Of a stretch of DNA of 64,000 nt, positions 8,413 to 16,161 are shown one piece after another. The notes below the pieces were generated by a model, which did not search any database, had not been told where the DNA came from, and was given only the letters and a program-made list of their open reading frames with translations. The stretch's first letter is position 1, and the number at the start of each line of letters is the position of its first letter. Origin of the DNA: Oscillospiraceae bacterium (lineage in GTDB: Bacteria; Bacillota; Clostridia; Oscillospirales; CAG-272); contig SVQK01000056.1 of NCBI GenBank assembly GCA_015065385.1, forward strand, positions 458,983 through 522,982, given 5' to 3'. The position numbers and the translations under genes are program-made.

Positions 8413-9581
8413 GAACGAAAATCGAAAACGTCCGGACCGTTACGGCGGACGGGATCGAGACCGGAAAGCGCGTCTATATCGAAGGCGACCGGATCCTCGA
8501 TCTTACGGCGGAGGAGATTCCCGCGGATCGGACGATCGACGGGGGAGGCGCGTATCTGTCCGCCGGATGGATCGACATCCACACCCATGGAGCGGGCGGG
8601 GCGGATTTCCTTGACGGAACGGCGGAGGCTTTCCGAACGGCGGCAAGGACGCACGGAGCACACGGCACGACGACCCTCATACCCACCACGACTTCGGTGG
8701 ACGCGGAACGGATCCTCTGCACCGCCGAAGCCTACGATGCCGTGCGGGACGATCCTTCCCTGCCGTCCATGCCCGGACTCCATCTGGAAGGGCCGTATCT
8801 CGCCCCGTCCCAGAAGGGCGCGCAGGAGGACCGCTTCATCCGGCCGTTCGACGAGCGCGAGACGGACGAGATCCTCTCGTATTCCGACCGGATCCTCCGT
8901 TGGACCGCCGCGCCCGAGCTGCCCGGAGCCGAACGGTTTGCCCGCGCCTGCCTCGCTCACGGCGTTCTGCCCTGCATCGGACACACCGACGCGACCTTTT
9001 CCGATACGGAGCGAGCCTATCGCGCGGGGTTCACCCATGTGACGCATCTCTATTCCTGCATGAGCACCGTGCGCCGGGTCAATGCCTACCGGGTGGCGGG
9101 CGTCCTCGAGGCGGCCTACTATTTAGACGGCATGACGGCGGAGCTCATCGCGGACGGCTGTCACCTGCCTCCCGAACTGCTCCGGTTCGCGTTCAAATTC
9201 AAGGGACGGGAGAATCTTGCGCTGGTGACGGATTCCATGCGGGCGGCCGGGATGCCGGAAGGTCCTTCCGTCCTCGGCGCGATGGACAACGGGCTGCCCG
9301 TGGCGGTGGAGCGCGGCGTCGCATGGCTCACCGACCGGAGCGCGTTTGCCGGTTCGTGCGCCACCATGGACCGCCTGATCCGGACAGCGGTCTCTGCCGG
9401 GATTCCGCTGACCGACGCCGTCTATATGGCGACTGCTGCGCCCGCACGGATTTTGAACCTGACCGACCGCGGGGCGCTGACGCCGGGAAAGCGCGCGGAT
9501 CTCACGCTGTTCGACGACGGGATCCGGGTAAAGCGGGTGTTCGTCGCCGGGCGGGAACTTGCCGGAACCGAATCAAATTGA
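8409..9581 (+). CDS. nagA: N-acetylglucosamine-6-phosphate deacetylase
   Basis: 390 residues from GTG 8409, overlapping the previous stop. NagA removes acetate from GlcNAc-6-phosphate to give glucosamine-6-phosphate for NagB. This amidohydrolase barrel shows GWIDIHTHGAGGADF (metal-binding HxH), HLEGPYLAPSQKGAQ (metal-binding Glu), CIGHTDATF (metal His), and THLYSCMS where most NagA proteins have THLFNAM. The active-site Asp lies in LVTDSMRAAGMPEG, with TDSM in place of the more common TDA. Those substitutions hint at a subfamily with an altered acyl or sugar specificity. It is the last gene of the operon and is followed by a terminator. Confidence 0.92.
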   Translation: MRTKIENVRTVTADGIETGKRVYIEGDRILDLTAEEIPADRTIDGGGAYLSAGWIDIHTHGAGGADFLDGTAEAFRTAARTHGAHGTTTLIPTTTSVDAERILCTAEAYDAVRDDPSLPSMPGLHLEGPYLAPSQKGAQEDRFIRPFDERETDEILSYSDRILRWTAAPELPGAERFARACLAHGVLPCIGHTDATFSDTERAYRAGFTHVTHLYSCMSTVRRVNAYRVAGVLEAAYYLDGMTAELIADGCHLPPELLRFAFKFKGRENLALVTDSMRAAGMPEGPSVLGAMDNGLPVAVERGVAWLTDRSAFAGSCATMDRLIRTAVSAGIPLTDAVYMATAAPARILNLTDRGALTPGKRADLTLFDDGIRVKRVFVAGRELAGTESN

Positions 9582-9586
9582 ATGAG

Positions 9587-9633
9587 AAAACCGCCGGGCG
9601 GGCTCTTTCGAGAGCGCTGCCTGACGGTTTTTC
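9587..9633 (+). terminator. Terminator of the amino-sugar operon
   Basis: AAAACCG (9587-9593) pairs with CGGTTTT (9625-9631), with the inner hairpin GCTCTTTCGAGAGC, followed by further T residues. Confidence 0.75.
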
Positions 9634-9650
9634 ACAGTTTCGGGGGAGGG

Positions 9651-10508
9651 TCAGCTTGTTTCGATCACTCTTGCGCTGCCGACGGAATCATACACCCCGT
9701 CCGCCGCGCGCATCAGTGCCTGTAACGCGGCTGTGACTTCGGCTCGGTTCCCGGAGAGGAGCACCACGTCGTCGTCCAGCGTCACGGAGACGGTGCGCTC
9801 GCCGACAGGACAGGTGTGCAGTCCCGCCGGATCGACGCGGCGTCCCAGCTCATGGGAGAGCGCGGAGGTGTGCGTGCCGTCCGTGCGGAGCATGACCACG
9901 GAGAAATCCTCGTCGTCCCCGGAGGCCTGCGCGATCACCACGTCACGAACGCCGTCCGCGTCGGTGATGCCTGCCTTTTCCGCGAGTTTATCCCGCTCGG
10001 CGCTGTCAAGAACTCTCACCTCGGACATGCCGGGCAGGGAAGCTGTGCAGAGGGAGAGCAGGTTCGATCCGATGAAGTTCCGCGCGTCCTCCGCCGTATC
10101 GACGGATCGGACCCGGCGGTAGGAAACGGATCCCGTCACGCCGTCCGGACCGTCGATGAGGGCGTTTTCAATAAACCCGTCCCCGTCCCGGTCGCCGAGG
10201 GTGTCGCCCATCCGATCCCATCCCGAGAGACTCCGGCGGGTTTCACGGCGGGCAAGGGAACCCATGCCGTCACTGTCCCCGTTCATCCTCGCGCCGTCGG
10301 AAGCGCTTCCGCCCGTGCCTCCGTTCGAGGCGTCGCCCGTCCCATCCGTCATGCCGGAGGTGTCATTCGTGTCCGATCCGGATCCGCCGTTGTCCGTGAC
10401 GGGAGAGGAGCCGTTGTCCGTTCCCATGCCGGATCCGGTCCGGTCGTTCGGCGAGCAGGCCGTCATGAGAAGCGCGGCTGCCGCCAGAAGCAAAAGAATC
10501 TTTTTCAT
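9651..10508 (-). CDS. Lipoprotein of unknown function with a forespore-type promoter
   Basis: 285 residues. The signal peptide ends in LLMTAC with lipobox Cys18. A Gly/Ser/Asp/Thr-rich linker of about 75 residues follows, then a compact domain (SVDTAEDARNFIGSNL, AERDKLAEKAGITDADGV, TVSVTLDDDVVLLSG). I do not recognise the domain with confidence; its general shape recalls YhcN/YlaJ-type spore lipoproteins and small clostridial DUF lipoproteins. The upstream DNA carries GCATA, 17 nt, CATACTA, a near-ideal sigma-G/F site and no good sigma-A box. This supports expression in the developing spore and anchoring in the inner spore membrane; that role is inference. Confidence 0.75.
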   Translation of the reverse strand: MKKILLLLAAAALLMTACSPNDRTGSGMGTDNGSSPVTDNGGSGSDTNDTSGMTDGTGDASNGGTGGSASDGARMNGDSDGMGSLARRETRRSLSGWDRMGDTLGDRDGDGFIENALIDGPDGVTGSVSYRRVRSVDTAEDARNFIGSNLLSLCTASLPGMSEVRVLDSAERDKLAEKAGITDADGVRDVVIAQASGDDEDFSVVMLRTDGTHTSALSHELGRRVDPAGLHTCPVGERTVSVTLDDDVVLLSGNRAEVTAALQALMRAADGVYDSVGSARVIETS

Positions 10509-10541
10509 GCCGTTGTACCATCCTTTCGTTGGATTCCCGGA

Positions 10542-10570
10542 TAGTATGAACCGAGGCGGATCGGTTATGC
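10542..10570 (-). promoter_or_regulatory. Forespore-type (sigma-G/F) promoter
   Basis: On the minus strand GCATA (10566-10570), 17-nt spacer, CATACTA (10542-10548). This fits the Bacillus sigma-G pattern gHATR-N17/18-CATnnTA at every defined position. It ends 33 bases before the lipoprotein start. Confidence 0.7.
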
Positions 10571-10869
10571 GACAAAACGAACGGCAAATTTTGACGGAGC
10601 AGAAAGCCGATATGAAACATATGATACTATTCTCAACTTAAAAACAAAACTATATGGGTTTTGATCGCTCCATGTAGGGTGCGAATCGCCGTGCGATGAG
10701 CTCGCGTGCGATAACTCTGATAAGGTTGGATGACTTTATTGGTGTGCCGAAGCCTCAGCTTCACTTGATTGGTATAGCCTATCCATTACCTCCTCCCTAT
10801 TAAGTTCTTTGCCAGGCTTTCTCCGAAAGAAAGCCGCGTTTCCCCTTTAGCTTGAGATTAGTATGAAAG
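10571..10869 (-). other. Hairpin-rich intergenic stretch with a possible 16-codon leader ORF
   Basis: No normal gene is visible and base composition is lower in GC than the flanks. On the minus strand there is a perfect 8-bp hairpin (10815-10822 with 10828-10835). An ATG at 10786 follows immediately after AGGGAGGAGGTA and opens a 16-codon frame ending with TAA at 10736. Three GTGCGA copies lie at 10679, 10691 and 10706 on the plus strand, and CAAAAC/GTTTTG arms surround 10650. The very strong ribosome site on a tiny frame recalls a leader peptide or a remnant of a larger element. Function unknown. Confidence 0.4.
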
Positions 10870-10895
10870 AAAAACAGCGGACGTTTCATCCGCCG
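10870..10895 (-). terminator. Terminator of the chromate-transporter operon
   Basis: On the minus strand GCGGA pairs with TCCGC around a short loop and is followed by TGTTTTTC, 14 bases after the second transporter gene stops. Confidence 0.65.
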
Positions 10896-10908
10896 ATTTG
10901 CGATTCTG

Positions 10909-11472
10909 TCACGCCATCACCGCGCCGCATACTCCGCAGAAGAGGATCAGCGCGGCGGGAGGCACGGCTTTCGATCTGGCGAGGACAAAGGCTCCCGAGA
11001 AAATTAGAAGCGCCGCGGCGTTGACGGAGGCTTTTCCGGTCAGGATTTCCACGGCGGACGCTCCGAAAAAGACGGAGGAGAAGAGGAGCATGCAGAACGC
11101 CGCGAAAATCAGGGCGCAGACAGCCGGGCGAAGACCTCCGAAGAATCCGCCGTACAGGGGATGCTCCCGGAACCGCTTCCGAAGGAGAAGCAGGAAGGCG
11201 ACGGCGGGCAGGGAGGGGAGGACGCATCCCACCGTTGCGGCAATGGCTCCCGGGAGTCCGGCGGTCACGAATCCGGCGTAGGACGCGGCGTTGAGGGTGA
11301 CCGGTCCGGGCGTGACCTCCGAGAAGGCGGCGACGTCGGCGAACTGTCCCGCGGTCAGCCATCCGTGCGAGAGAACCGTCTCCCGGATCATGGGCAGAAC
11401 GCTGTACCCGCCGCCGAACGCCAGCGCGCCGACCCGCAAAAACGCCGCGAACAGCTCAAACAGAACAAACAT
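10909..11472 (-). CDS. chrA: Chromate-transporter-family protein, second half of a two-protein transporter
   Basis: 187 residues, a single CHR domain with about five or six membrane segments. Diagnostic motifs are the N-terminal FLRVGALAFGGGYSVLPMI and FSEVTPGPVTLNAASYAG. Two half-length CHR genes side by side are the usual Firmicutes form of this family, the products presumably forming a heterodimer with opposite topology. Known members expel chromate in exchange for other ions; in anaerobes the natural substrate may be a different oxyanion. It starts 12 bases after the partner gene, so the two are cotranscribed. Confidence 0.9.
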   Translation of the reverse strand: MFVLFELFAAFLRVGALAFGGGYSVLPMIRETVLSHGWLTAGQFADVAAFSEVTPGPVTLNAASYAGFVTAGLPGAIAATVGCVLPSLPAVAFLLLLRKRFREHPLYGGFFGGLRPAVCALIFAAFCMLLFSSVFFGASAVEILTGKASVNAAALLIFSGAFVLARSKAVPPAALILFCGVCGAVMA

Positions 11473-11484
11473 ATACCTCCCCCC

Positions 11485-12147
11485 TCACGCTGCCCGCTCT
11501 TCCGACGGGGAATCCGCGCCGGACCGTTTGCGCCCTTGTGTCGTTCTCTCCCGCAGAACGCACACCCCGCCGCCGACGATTCCGACCGCTCCGGACGCGA
11601 GAAGGATCCACGCGGGGGAGATCCCGGTAAAAAGGCAGAGCGCGAGGGCCGCGGCGAAAACGATAATCCGGAAGGGCGAGCGGCGCGGGCTCTTTTCAGA
11701 TATTTCCGTTTTTTGCGCGGCAGTTCCGGGCGACGGGCGGGAGAGGGCGGATCTGGCGAAATCGAGTGCTGTGTCAAGAATCACCGCCGCCGCGCCCGCT
11801 CTCATGCCCGTCATCATCCCGGAGAGCGCCGGGATTTCCCGGACAGCCCCGGAGACGGCGGCCAGCGCGGACATGACGGCAACGGGCGGGATGAGCGCGC
11901 CGAGGACGGAAACCAGCGCGCCGGGAATGCCCCGGATCCGGTATCCGACAAGGAGGGAGGCGTTGATCGCCATAGCTCCGGGCGCGCTCTGGGCGGTCAC
12001 GGCGATTTCGTCCATATCTTCATCGGAGATCAGGCGTTTGCGGACGGTGTAATAGCTCCGGAGCGCGGACAGGATCACAAATCCCCCGCCCACGGTTACG
12101 GCGGAGATGAGAAGGGAGCGGAAAAACAGCGAACGAAGGGACCGCAT
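11485..12147 (-). CDS. chrA: Chromate-transporter-family protein, first half of the pair
   Basis: 220 residues with a CHR domain: FFRSLLISAVTVGGGFVIL near the N-terminus and AQSAPGAMAINASLLVG as the counterpart of the family's PGP motif. About six membrane helices are followed by a positively charged, Ser/Arg-rich tail. Compared with its partner, the N-terminal FGGG is TVGGG and the PGP is APGA, so the halves have diverged. The promoter at 12205-12233 drives this gene. The divergent LysR gene is a plausible regulator. Confidence 0.9.
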   Translation of the reverse strand: MRSLRSLFFRSLLISAVTVGGGFVILSALRSYYTVRKRLISDEDMDEIAVTAQSAPGAMAINASLLVGYRIRGIPGALVSVLGALIPPVAVMSALAAVSGAVREIPALSGMMTGMRAGAAAVILDTALDFARSALSRPSPGTAAQKTEISEKSPRRSPFRIIVFAAALALCLFTGISPAWILLASGAVGIVGGGVCVLRERTTQGRKRSGADSPSEERAA

Positions 12148-12204
12148 GACGCGCCTGCTTTCTGAGTTGTTTCGGTTTCATCCGGACTTCTCCGGTCTGC
12201 CTCT

Positions 12205-12233
12205 ATTATACTCCGCGGGAAACGATTTGTAAA
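12205..12233 (-). promoter_or_regulatory. Sigma-A promoter of the chr operon
   Basis: On the minus strand TTTACA, 17 nt, TATAAT, about 57 bases before the first chr gene. Confidence 0.8.
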
Positions 12234-12244
12234 ATAGATCGTTT

Positions 12245-12278
12245 TTATCGAGTTGATAAGTCTGGGAATATGATATTC
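12245..12278. promoter_or_regulatory. Two palindromes between divergent chr and LysR genes, candidate LysR sites
   Basis: TTATC-GAGTT-GATAA (12245-12259) contains a T-N11-A LysR box, and GAATA-TGA-TATTC (12266-12278) is a second perfect palindrome. They lie between the two opposing -35 boxes, the classical position for a LysR regulator controlling a divergent operon and itself. Confidence 0.6.
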
Positions 12279-12295
12279 GGAGACGGCATCCCCTC

Positions 12296-12324
12296 TTGCA
12301 ATCCGGAGAAGGGAATGGTATAAT
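12296..12324 (+). promoter_or_regulatory. Sigma-A promoter of the LysR gene
   Basis: TTGCAA (12296-12301), 17 nt, TATAAT (12319-12324). Confidence 0.8.
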
Positions 12325-12368
12325 AAGAAAAAAGATCCCCTACGGGAACGGATCCGGGAGGCGCGACG

Positions 12369-13274
12369 GTGACCTTGAGACACATCCGCATTTTCGAGGC
12401 AGTATGCGACAGCGGCTGCAACATGACCCGGGCGGCCGAAGCTCTTCATATGACCCAGCCCGCCGTCAGCCTCGCCGTCTCGGAACTCGAGGGTTATTAC
12501 GGCGTCCGCCTCTTCGACCGCATTGCGCGCCGACTCTATCTGACAGAAGCGGGACGCGCGTTTCTGGACTACGCCAGGCGGATCACCCTGACCTTCGATG
12601 ACATGGAGAAAACCGTTCGGGATTGGGAGGAAAAGGGCGTTCTCCGGGTCGGCGCATCCATATCCATCGGAGCGCGGCTCATGCCCTCCTATGCCGCGGC
12701 CTTCCGGAAGAATTGGCCGGAGACGGAGGTGCGGGTGCGCATCGACCGATCGGACAATCTGGAGCAGGCCCTTGCCGAAAACGAACTGGATTTCGCCCTG
12801 ATCGAAGGGATGGTGCACAATCCGGATCTGATCGCGGAGGATTACCTCGAGGACCGGCTCGCGCTCATCATCTCCGGAAGGGAGAGCGGGACCGTGCTCT
12901 CGAAGGAGGAGTTCCGTTCCATGGATTTGCTTCTCAGGGAGCGCGGCAGCGGAACTCGGGAGATCTTCGAGAGCGCGATGCTGGCGGCGGACTGCCCGGT
13001 TCCCGATCCCATGTGGGAGAGCCTCAGCACGGCGGCTCTGGTCAGCGCGGCGGCGGCGGGTCTCGGCGTTGCGGTCGTCCCCCGGCGGATGGTCGAAGAG
13101 GTGATCGCACGGGGCGAGGTCGCTGAGATCTTCGTGGACGGCCTCCGGCTGGAGCGGAAATACAAGATCGTCCGCCATCGTGAAAAGAAGCTGACCCGGG
13201 CGGCGGAGGCGTTCATGGATCTTTGCCGGACCTATCATCCGGGCGGGGAAAAAAGCGTGCAGGACATACCCTGA
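12369..13274 (+). CDS. LysR-family transcriptional regulator
   Basis: 301 residues from GTG 12369, behind GGGAGG. The N-terminal winged helix-turn-helix is textbook: RHIRIFEAVCDSGCNMTRAA, then MTQPAVSLAVSELEGYYGVRLFDR. The C-terminal effector domain is periplasmic-binding-protein-like (LRVGASISIGARLMP, DFALIEGMVHNPDL, GLGVAVVPRRMVEE). In general shape it resembles the CysL/CbbR group, whose members often sense small anionic metabolites. It is divergent from the chr operon with paired palindromes in between, so it most likely controls that transporter. Its ligand is unknown. Confidence 0.92.
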   Translation: MTLRHIRIFEAVCDSGCNMTRAAEALHMTQPAVSLAVSELEGYYGVRLFDRIARRLYLTEAGRAFLDYARRITLTFDDMEKTVRDWEEKGVLRVGASISIGARLMPSYAAAFRKNWPETEVRVRIDRSDNLEQALAENELDFALIEGMVHNPDLIAEDYLEDRLALIISGRESGTVLSKEEFRSMDLLLRERGSGTREIFESAMLAADCPVPDPMWESLSTAALVSAAAAGLGVAVVPRRMVEEVIARGEVAEIFVDGLRLERKYKIVRHREKKLTRAAEAFMDLCRTYHPGGEKSVQDIP

Positions 13275-13355
13275 CGAAAAACGGCCTCCCGCCCCGACTG
13301 CCCGTCTTTTCACTTTTTCAAACTCACAGCGAATTTCCGAAAGGATCTGATTCTT

Positions 13356-14294
13356 ATGCCTCGTGAAACAAGCATCATCAAACGCGCGATCTCCCGGGAC
13401 GGCGGTATCCGGGTGATTTTCTGCGACAGCACCGCCATCGTGCGCCGCTCCTGCGAAATCCACCATACCTCGAAGACTATGACCGCCGTGCTGGGACGCG
13501 CCCTGACCGCAACCTCCCTGATGGCCTGCCTTCTGAAGGACCGGGACAACACCCTGACGCTCCAGCTCCGGGGCGACGGTCCCGCGGGCACGGTGATCTG
13601 TGTCGGAGATTACAAGGGCAATGTCCGCGGATACGCGGAAAATCCCGACGCCGAGCTGCCTCCGAACGCGCAGGGCAAGCTGGACGTCGGCGGCGCGGTC
13701 GGTCACGGGACCATGTACGTCATCAAGGACAGGGGCATGAACGATCCCTATGTCGGCGTCTCCCCCATCGTCAGCGGCGAGATCGCGGAGGACGTCACGG
13801 AGTATTTCGCGTCCAGCGAGCAGACACCGACCGTCTGTTCCCTCGGTGTCCGGGTGGACCGGGAGAACATGTGCTTCGCGGCGGGCGGCTATCTGGTTCA
13901 GCTCATGCCGGGATGCGACGAAGGGGATATCGACCGGCTCGAAACCAACGTGCGCATGGCGGGCTCCGTGTCGAAGCAGATCGCGGACGGCATGGACGGA
14001 GACGACATCATCGCCGCTGTTTTTGACGGGATCGAATACGACCTCTTCGACGAATTCGACATCGGCTACGTCTGCCCCTGCGAGCGGGACAAGTATCTCA
14101 GAGCTCTGGTCAGCCTGAACGAGCGGGATATGAACGAGCTGCTCGACGCCGGGGAGCCCGTTGAGACAAAGTGCCGGTTCTGCGGAAAAACCTATGTGTT
14201 CGAAATCGACGAGCTCCGGGCGGCAAGAGAAGCGGCGAAGGCGGAAAAAGCGGCCGGCGGAGCGGAAGACAAAGACGGCGGGGAAGGGAACTGA
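13356..14294 (+). CDS. hslO: Redox-regulated holdase chaperone Hsp33
   Basis: 312 residues. Hsp33 binds unfolding proteins when oxidative stress opens its zinc centre. The N-terminal domain shows TSKTMTAVLGRALTATSLM, then LTLQLRGDGPAGTVICVGD and DVGGAVGHGTMYVIKD. The C-terminal redox switch has the four zinc-binding cysteines as CPC and, about 30 residues later, CRFC. A charged Ala/Glu/Lys tail extends beyond the switch. The start at ATG 13356 follows GAAAGGATCTG. The next two genes are on the same strand with gaps of 34 and 6 bases, suggesting one operon. Confidence 0.95.
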   Translation: MPRETSIIKRAISRDGGIRVIFCDSTAIVRRSCEIHHTSKTMTAVLGRALTATSLMACLLKDRDNTLTLQLRGDGPAGTVICVGDYKGNVRGYAENPDAELPPNAQGKLDVGGAVGHGTMYVIKDRGMNDPYVGVSPIVSGEIAEDVTEYFASSEQTPTVCSLGVRVDRENMCFAAGGYLVQLMPGCDEGDIDRLETNVRMAGSVSKQIADGMDGDDIIAAVFDGIEYDLFDEFDIGYVCPCERDKYLRALVSLNERDMNELLDAGEPVETKCRFCGKTYVFEIDELRAAREAAKAEKAAGGAEDKDGGEGN

Positions 14295-14328
14295 GCGTTT
14301 TCTCCCTTCCGGAAAGGAGAAAAGGGAT

Positions 14329-14949
14329 ATGCTGAAATGCGAACGCACCGCGGTGATGAACATCGAAAACGCCCTCCGCGGGATGCGCAACCCGATGAAC
14401 AGCTGGGCGAAGTCCGACAGCTATTACGACGGGGACGAGTATGTGATCGGCGAGGCGGATCTCGATCTGGCGGAGCGTCTGGCGAAATCCGGAACGGACC
14501 ACCGGAAATACCTCCGGATGATCTTCGTATCCGTGGACGTCACGGGCCCGCTCTACTGGTGGAAGGAGTACGACACCTACAAGGTCGGAACCGTCGCCAA
14601 CTCCACCTCCACCATGCACAGGATCCATTCGAAGCCCTTCGGCAGGGAGGATTTCTCCTGCGACCGGATGAGCGACGTCGCCCTCGCCTGCCTCGATCAC
14701 ACCATCGAGGTGCTTGAAGAAAGAAGGCTGAAATTCGTGGAGACGAAGGACACGGCGTACTGGCACGACATGATCCAGCTCCTTCCGTCCTCCTATAATC
14801 AGATGCGGACCACCACCCTGAACTACGAGACGCTCATCAATATCTATTATGCGCGCCGGAACCACAAGCTCCCCGAGTGGCACGTCTACTGCGACTGGAT
14901 CCGCTCGCTGCCCTATTCCGCCGAGCTGATCACCGGGATCCGGGAGTGA
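14329..14949 (+). CDS. Conserved protein resembling ThyX (flavin-dependent thymidylate synthase)
   Basis: 206 residues from ATG 14329, behind GGAAAGGAGAAAAGGGAT. The core HRKYLRMIFVSVDVTGPLYW, WWKEYDTYKVGTVANSTSTM and MRTTTLNYETLINIYYARRN recalls ThyX, in which similar elements build the flavin and dUMP site. The canonical RHRxxSxNExSxR signature is not present. From memory, closely similar proteins occur in gut bacteria and phages as hypotheticals. Between Hsp33 and a sirtuin it might serve nucleotide or NAD/flavin-linked metabolism; that is speculation. It has no membrane segment or signal peptide. Confidence 0.65.
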   Translation: MLKCERTAVMNIENALRGMRNPMNSWAKSDSYYDGDEYVIGEADLDLAERLAKSGTDHRKYLRMIFVSVDVTGPLYWWKEYDTYKVGTVANSTSTMHRIHSKPFGREDFSCDRMSDVALACLDHTIEVLEERRLKFVETKDTAYWHDMIQLLPSSYNQMRTTTLNYETLINIYYARRNHKLPEWHVYCDWIRSLPYSAELITGIRE

Positions 14950-14955
14950 GGTGCT

Positions 14956-15708
14956 ATGACGGAGAGAATCAGGAACGAACTCCGGAACCGGATCCGGGAA
15001 TCGGAGCATATGGTGTTTTTCGGCGGCGCGGGCATGTCCACGGCAAGCGGGATCCCTGATTTCCGCGGACAGGAGGGGCTTTATACCACAAGTCCAGAGG
15101 AATCGCCGGAGTATCTTCTGAGCGACGAATGCCTCGCGCGGGAGCCGGAGCGGTTTTTCCGCTATTACCGGGAGCACGTGCTTTATCCGGACGCGCGGCC
15201 CAATCCGGGTCACTATGCCCTCGCGGAGCTGGAAGAGCGCGGGATCCTCAAGGCCGTCGTCACCCAGAACATCGACGGTCTCCATCAGGCGGCGGGGAGC
15301 AGGCATGTGCTCGAGCTGCACGGTTCCGTCGCCCGGTCGTATTGCATGAAATGCGGGCGGCGCGCGGAAAAGGACACGATCGCGGAGACGGCGGGGATTC
15401 CCCGGTGCGAGCTCTGCGGCGGCGTCGTCCGGCCCGATGTGGTGCTGTACGGGGAATTTCTGCCCACCGCCGTATTCGACGAGGCGCGGCAGCAGATCGA
15501 GCGGGCGGATTTTCTGCTTGTGGCCGGCTCCTCGCTGACCGTCAACCCGGCGGCGTCGCTGATCTGGCGTTTCGGACGGCGGCGTGACGGCGGGAAGACG
15601 CTTGTGATCGTCAATTACGACGAAACGCCCTACGACGGGGAGGCGGATTATGTGATCCGGGAATCCGCCGCGGAGGTTCTTCCCGCGCTTGTGCCGGAGA
15701 GGGAGTAA
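14956..15708 (+). CDS. cobB: Sir2-family NAD-dependent protein deacylase (sirtuin)
   Basis: 250 residues, the typical bacterial length. Sirtuins remove acyl groups from lysine using NAD+. All family motifs are visible: GAGMSTASGIPDFRG (NAD loop), TQNIDGLHQAAG, the catalytic His in LELHGSVA, a zinc ribbon of CMKC and CELC, then VVRPDVVLYGE and VAGSSLTVNPAASL. It starts six bases after the preceding gene. The symbol is by similarity to bacterial CobB. Confidence 0.94.
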   Translation: MTERIRNELRNRIRESEHMVFFGGAGMSTASGIPDFRGQEGLYTTSPEESPEYLLSDECLAREPERFFRYYREHVLYPDARPNPGHYALAELEERGILKAVVTQNIDGLHQAAGSRHVLELHGSVARSYCMKCGRRAEKDTIAETAGIPRCELCGGVVRPDVVLYGEFLPTAVFDEARQQIERADFLLVAGSSLTVNPAASLIWRFGRRRDGGKTLVIVNYDETPYDGEADYVIRESAAEVLPALVPERE

Positions 15709-15788
15709 ACACCGGCGGATCCGGAAAAGGTTACGCGAAAGGCAGACCGCTTTTACAGCCCGATCCGAAAGAATTCAGAAAAAGAGAA

Positions 15789-15821
15789 AAACCCTTGAAA
15801 TCATTGCGATCTCAAGGGTTT
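15789..15821 (-). terminator. Terminator of tRNA-Ser
   Basis: AAACCCTTGA (15789-15798) and TCAAGGGTTT (15812-15821) form a perfect 10-bp stem. On the minus strand it is followed by TTCTC and lies 11 bases beyond the tRNA. It may also stop plus-strand transcripts from the sirtuin operon. Confidence 0.85.
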
Positions 15822-15831
15822 CACTTTGTCA

Positions 15832-15920
15832 CGGAGAAGGAGAGATTTGAACTCTCGCGCCGGTCATCCCGACCTACACCCTTAGCAGGGGCGCCTCTTC
15901 GGCCTCTTGAGTACTTCTCC
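15832..15920 (-). tRNA. tRNA-Ser (anticodon GCU)
   Basis: The minus strand gives an 89-nt class II tRNA. Acceptor GGAGAAG pairs with CTTCTCC, discriminator G; the anticodon loop is CTGCTAA (anticodon GCT); there is a long variable arm; and the T arm is GAGAG-TTCAAAT-CTCTC. CCA is not encoded. It reads AGC/AGU codons. Confidence 0.95.
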
Positions 15921-15980
15921 GTATCAAGTGAACGCCATGACGGCGGCAGGCGCGGCTTTGTCATCACACCATGCCTAATT

Positions 15981-16009
15981 ATTATACCTTGACCCGGACG
16001 TTTTGTCAA
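15981..16009 (-). promoter_or_regulatory. Consensus sigma-A promoter of tRNA-Ser
   Basis: On the minus strand TTGACA, 17 nt, TATAAT, perfect consensus. Confidence 0.9.
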
Positions 16010-16058
16010 GAGGGCGGAGAGAAAAAATAAAAAAATTTCGAATCCTCCCCCAGCACGG

Positions 16059-16087
16059 TTGACATTCCCCGGGAAATGGGTTACAAT
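16059..16087 (+). promoter_or_regulatory. Sigma-A promoter of the transketolase operon
   Basis: TTGACA (16059-16064), 17 nt, TACAAT (16082-16087), about 75 bases ahead of the first gene. Confidence 0.85.
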
Positions 16088-16161
16088 AAGTATAATCCCA
16101 AGCTGTGCGCAGGGAGCCTGCTCCCCCGCACGCGGAGTCATTACGAAAGGCAAGAAAGAGT

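Noticed and set aside
12096-14390. Minus-strand frame of 764 codons opposite LysR and hslO
   Set aside because: Shadow of two certain genes on the other strand; no ribosome site or recognisable domain.
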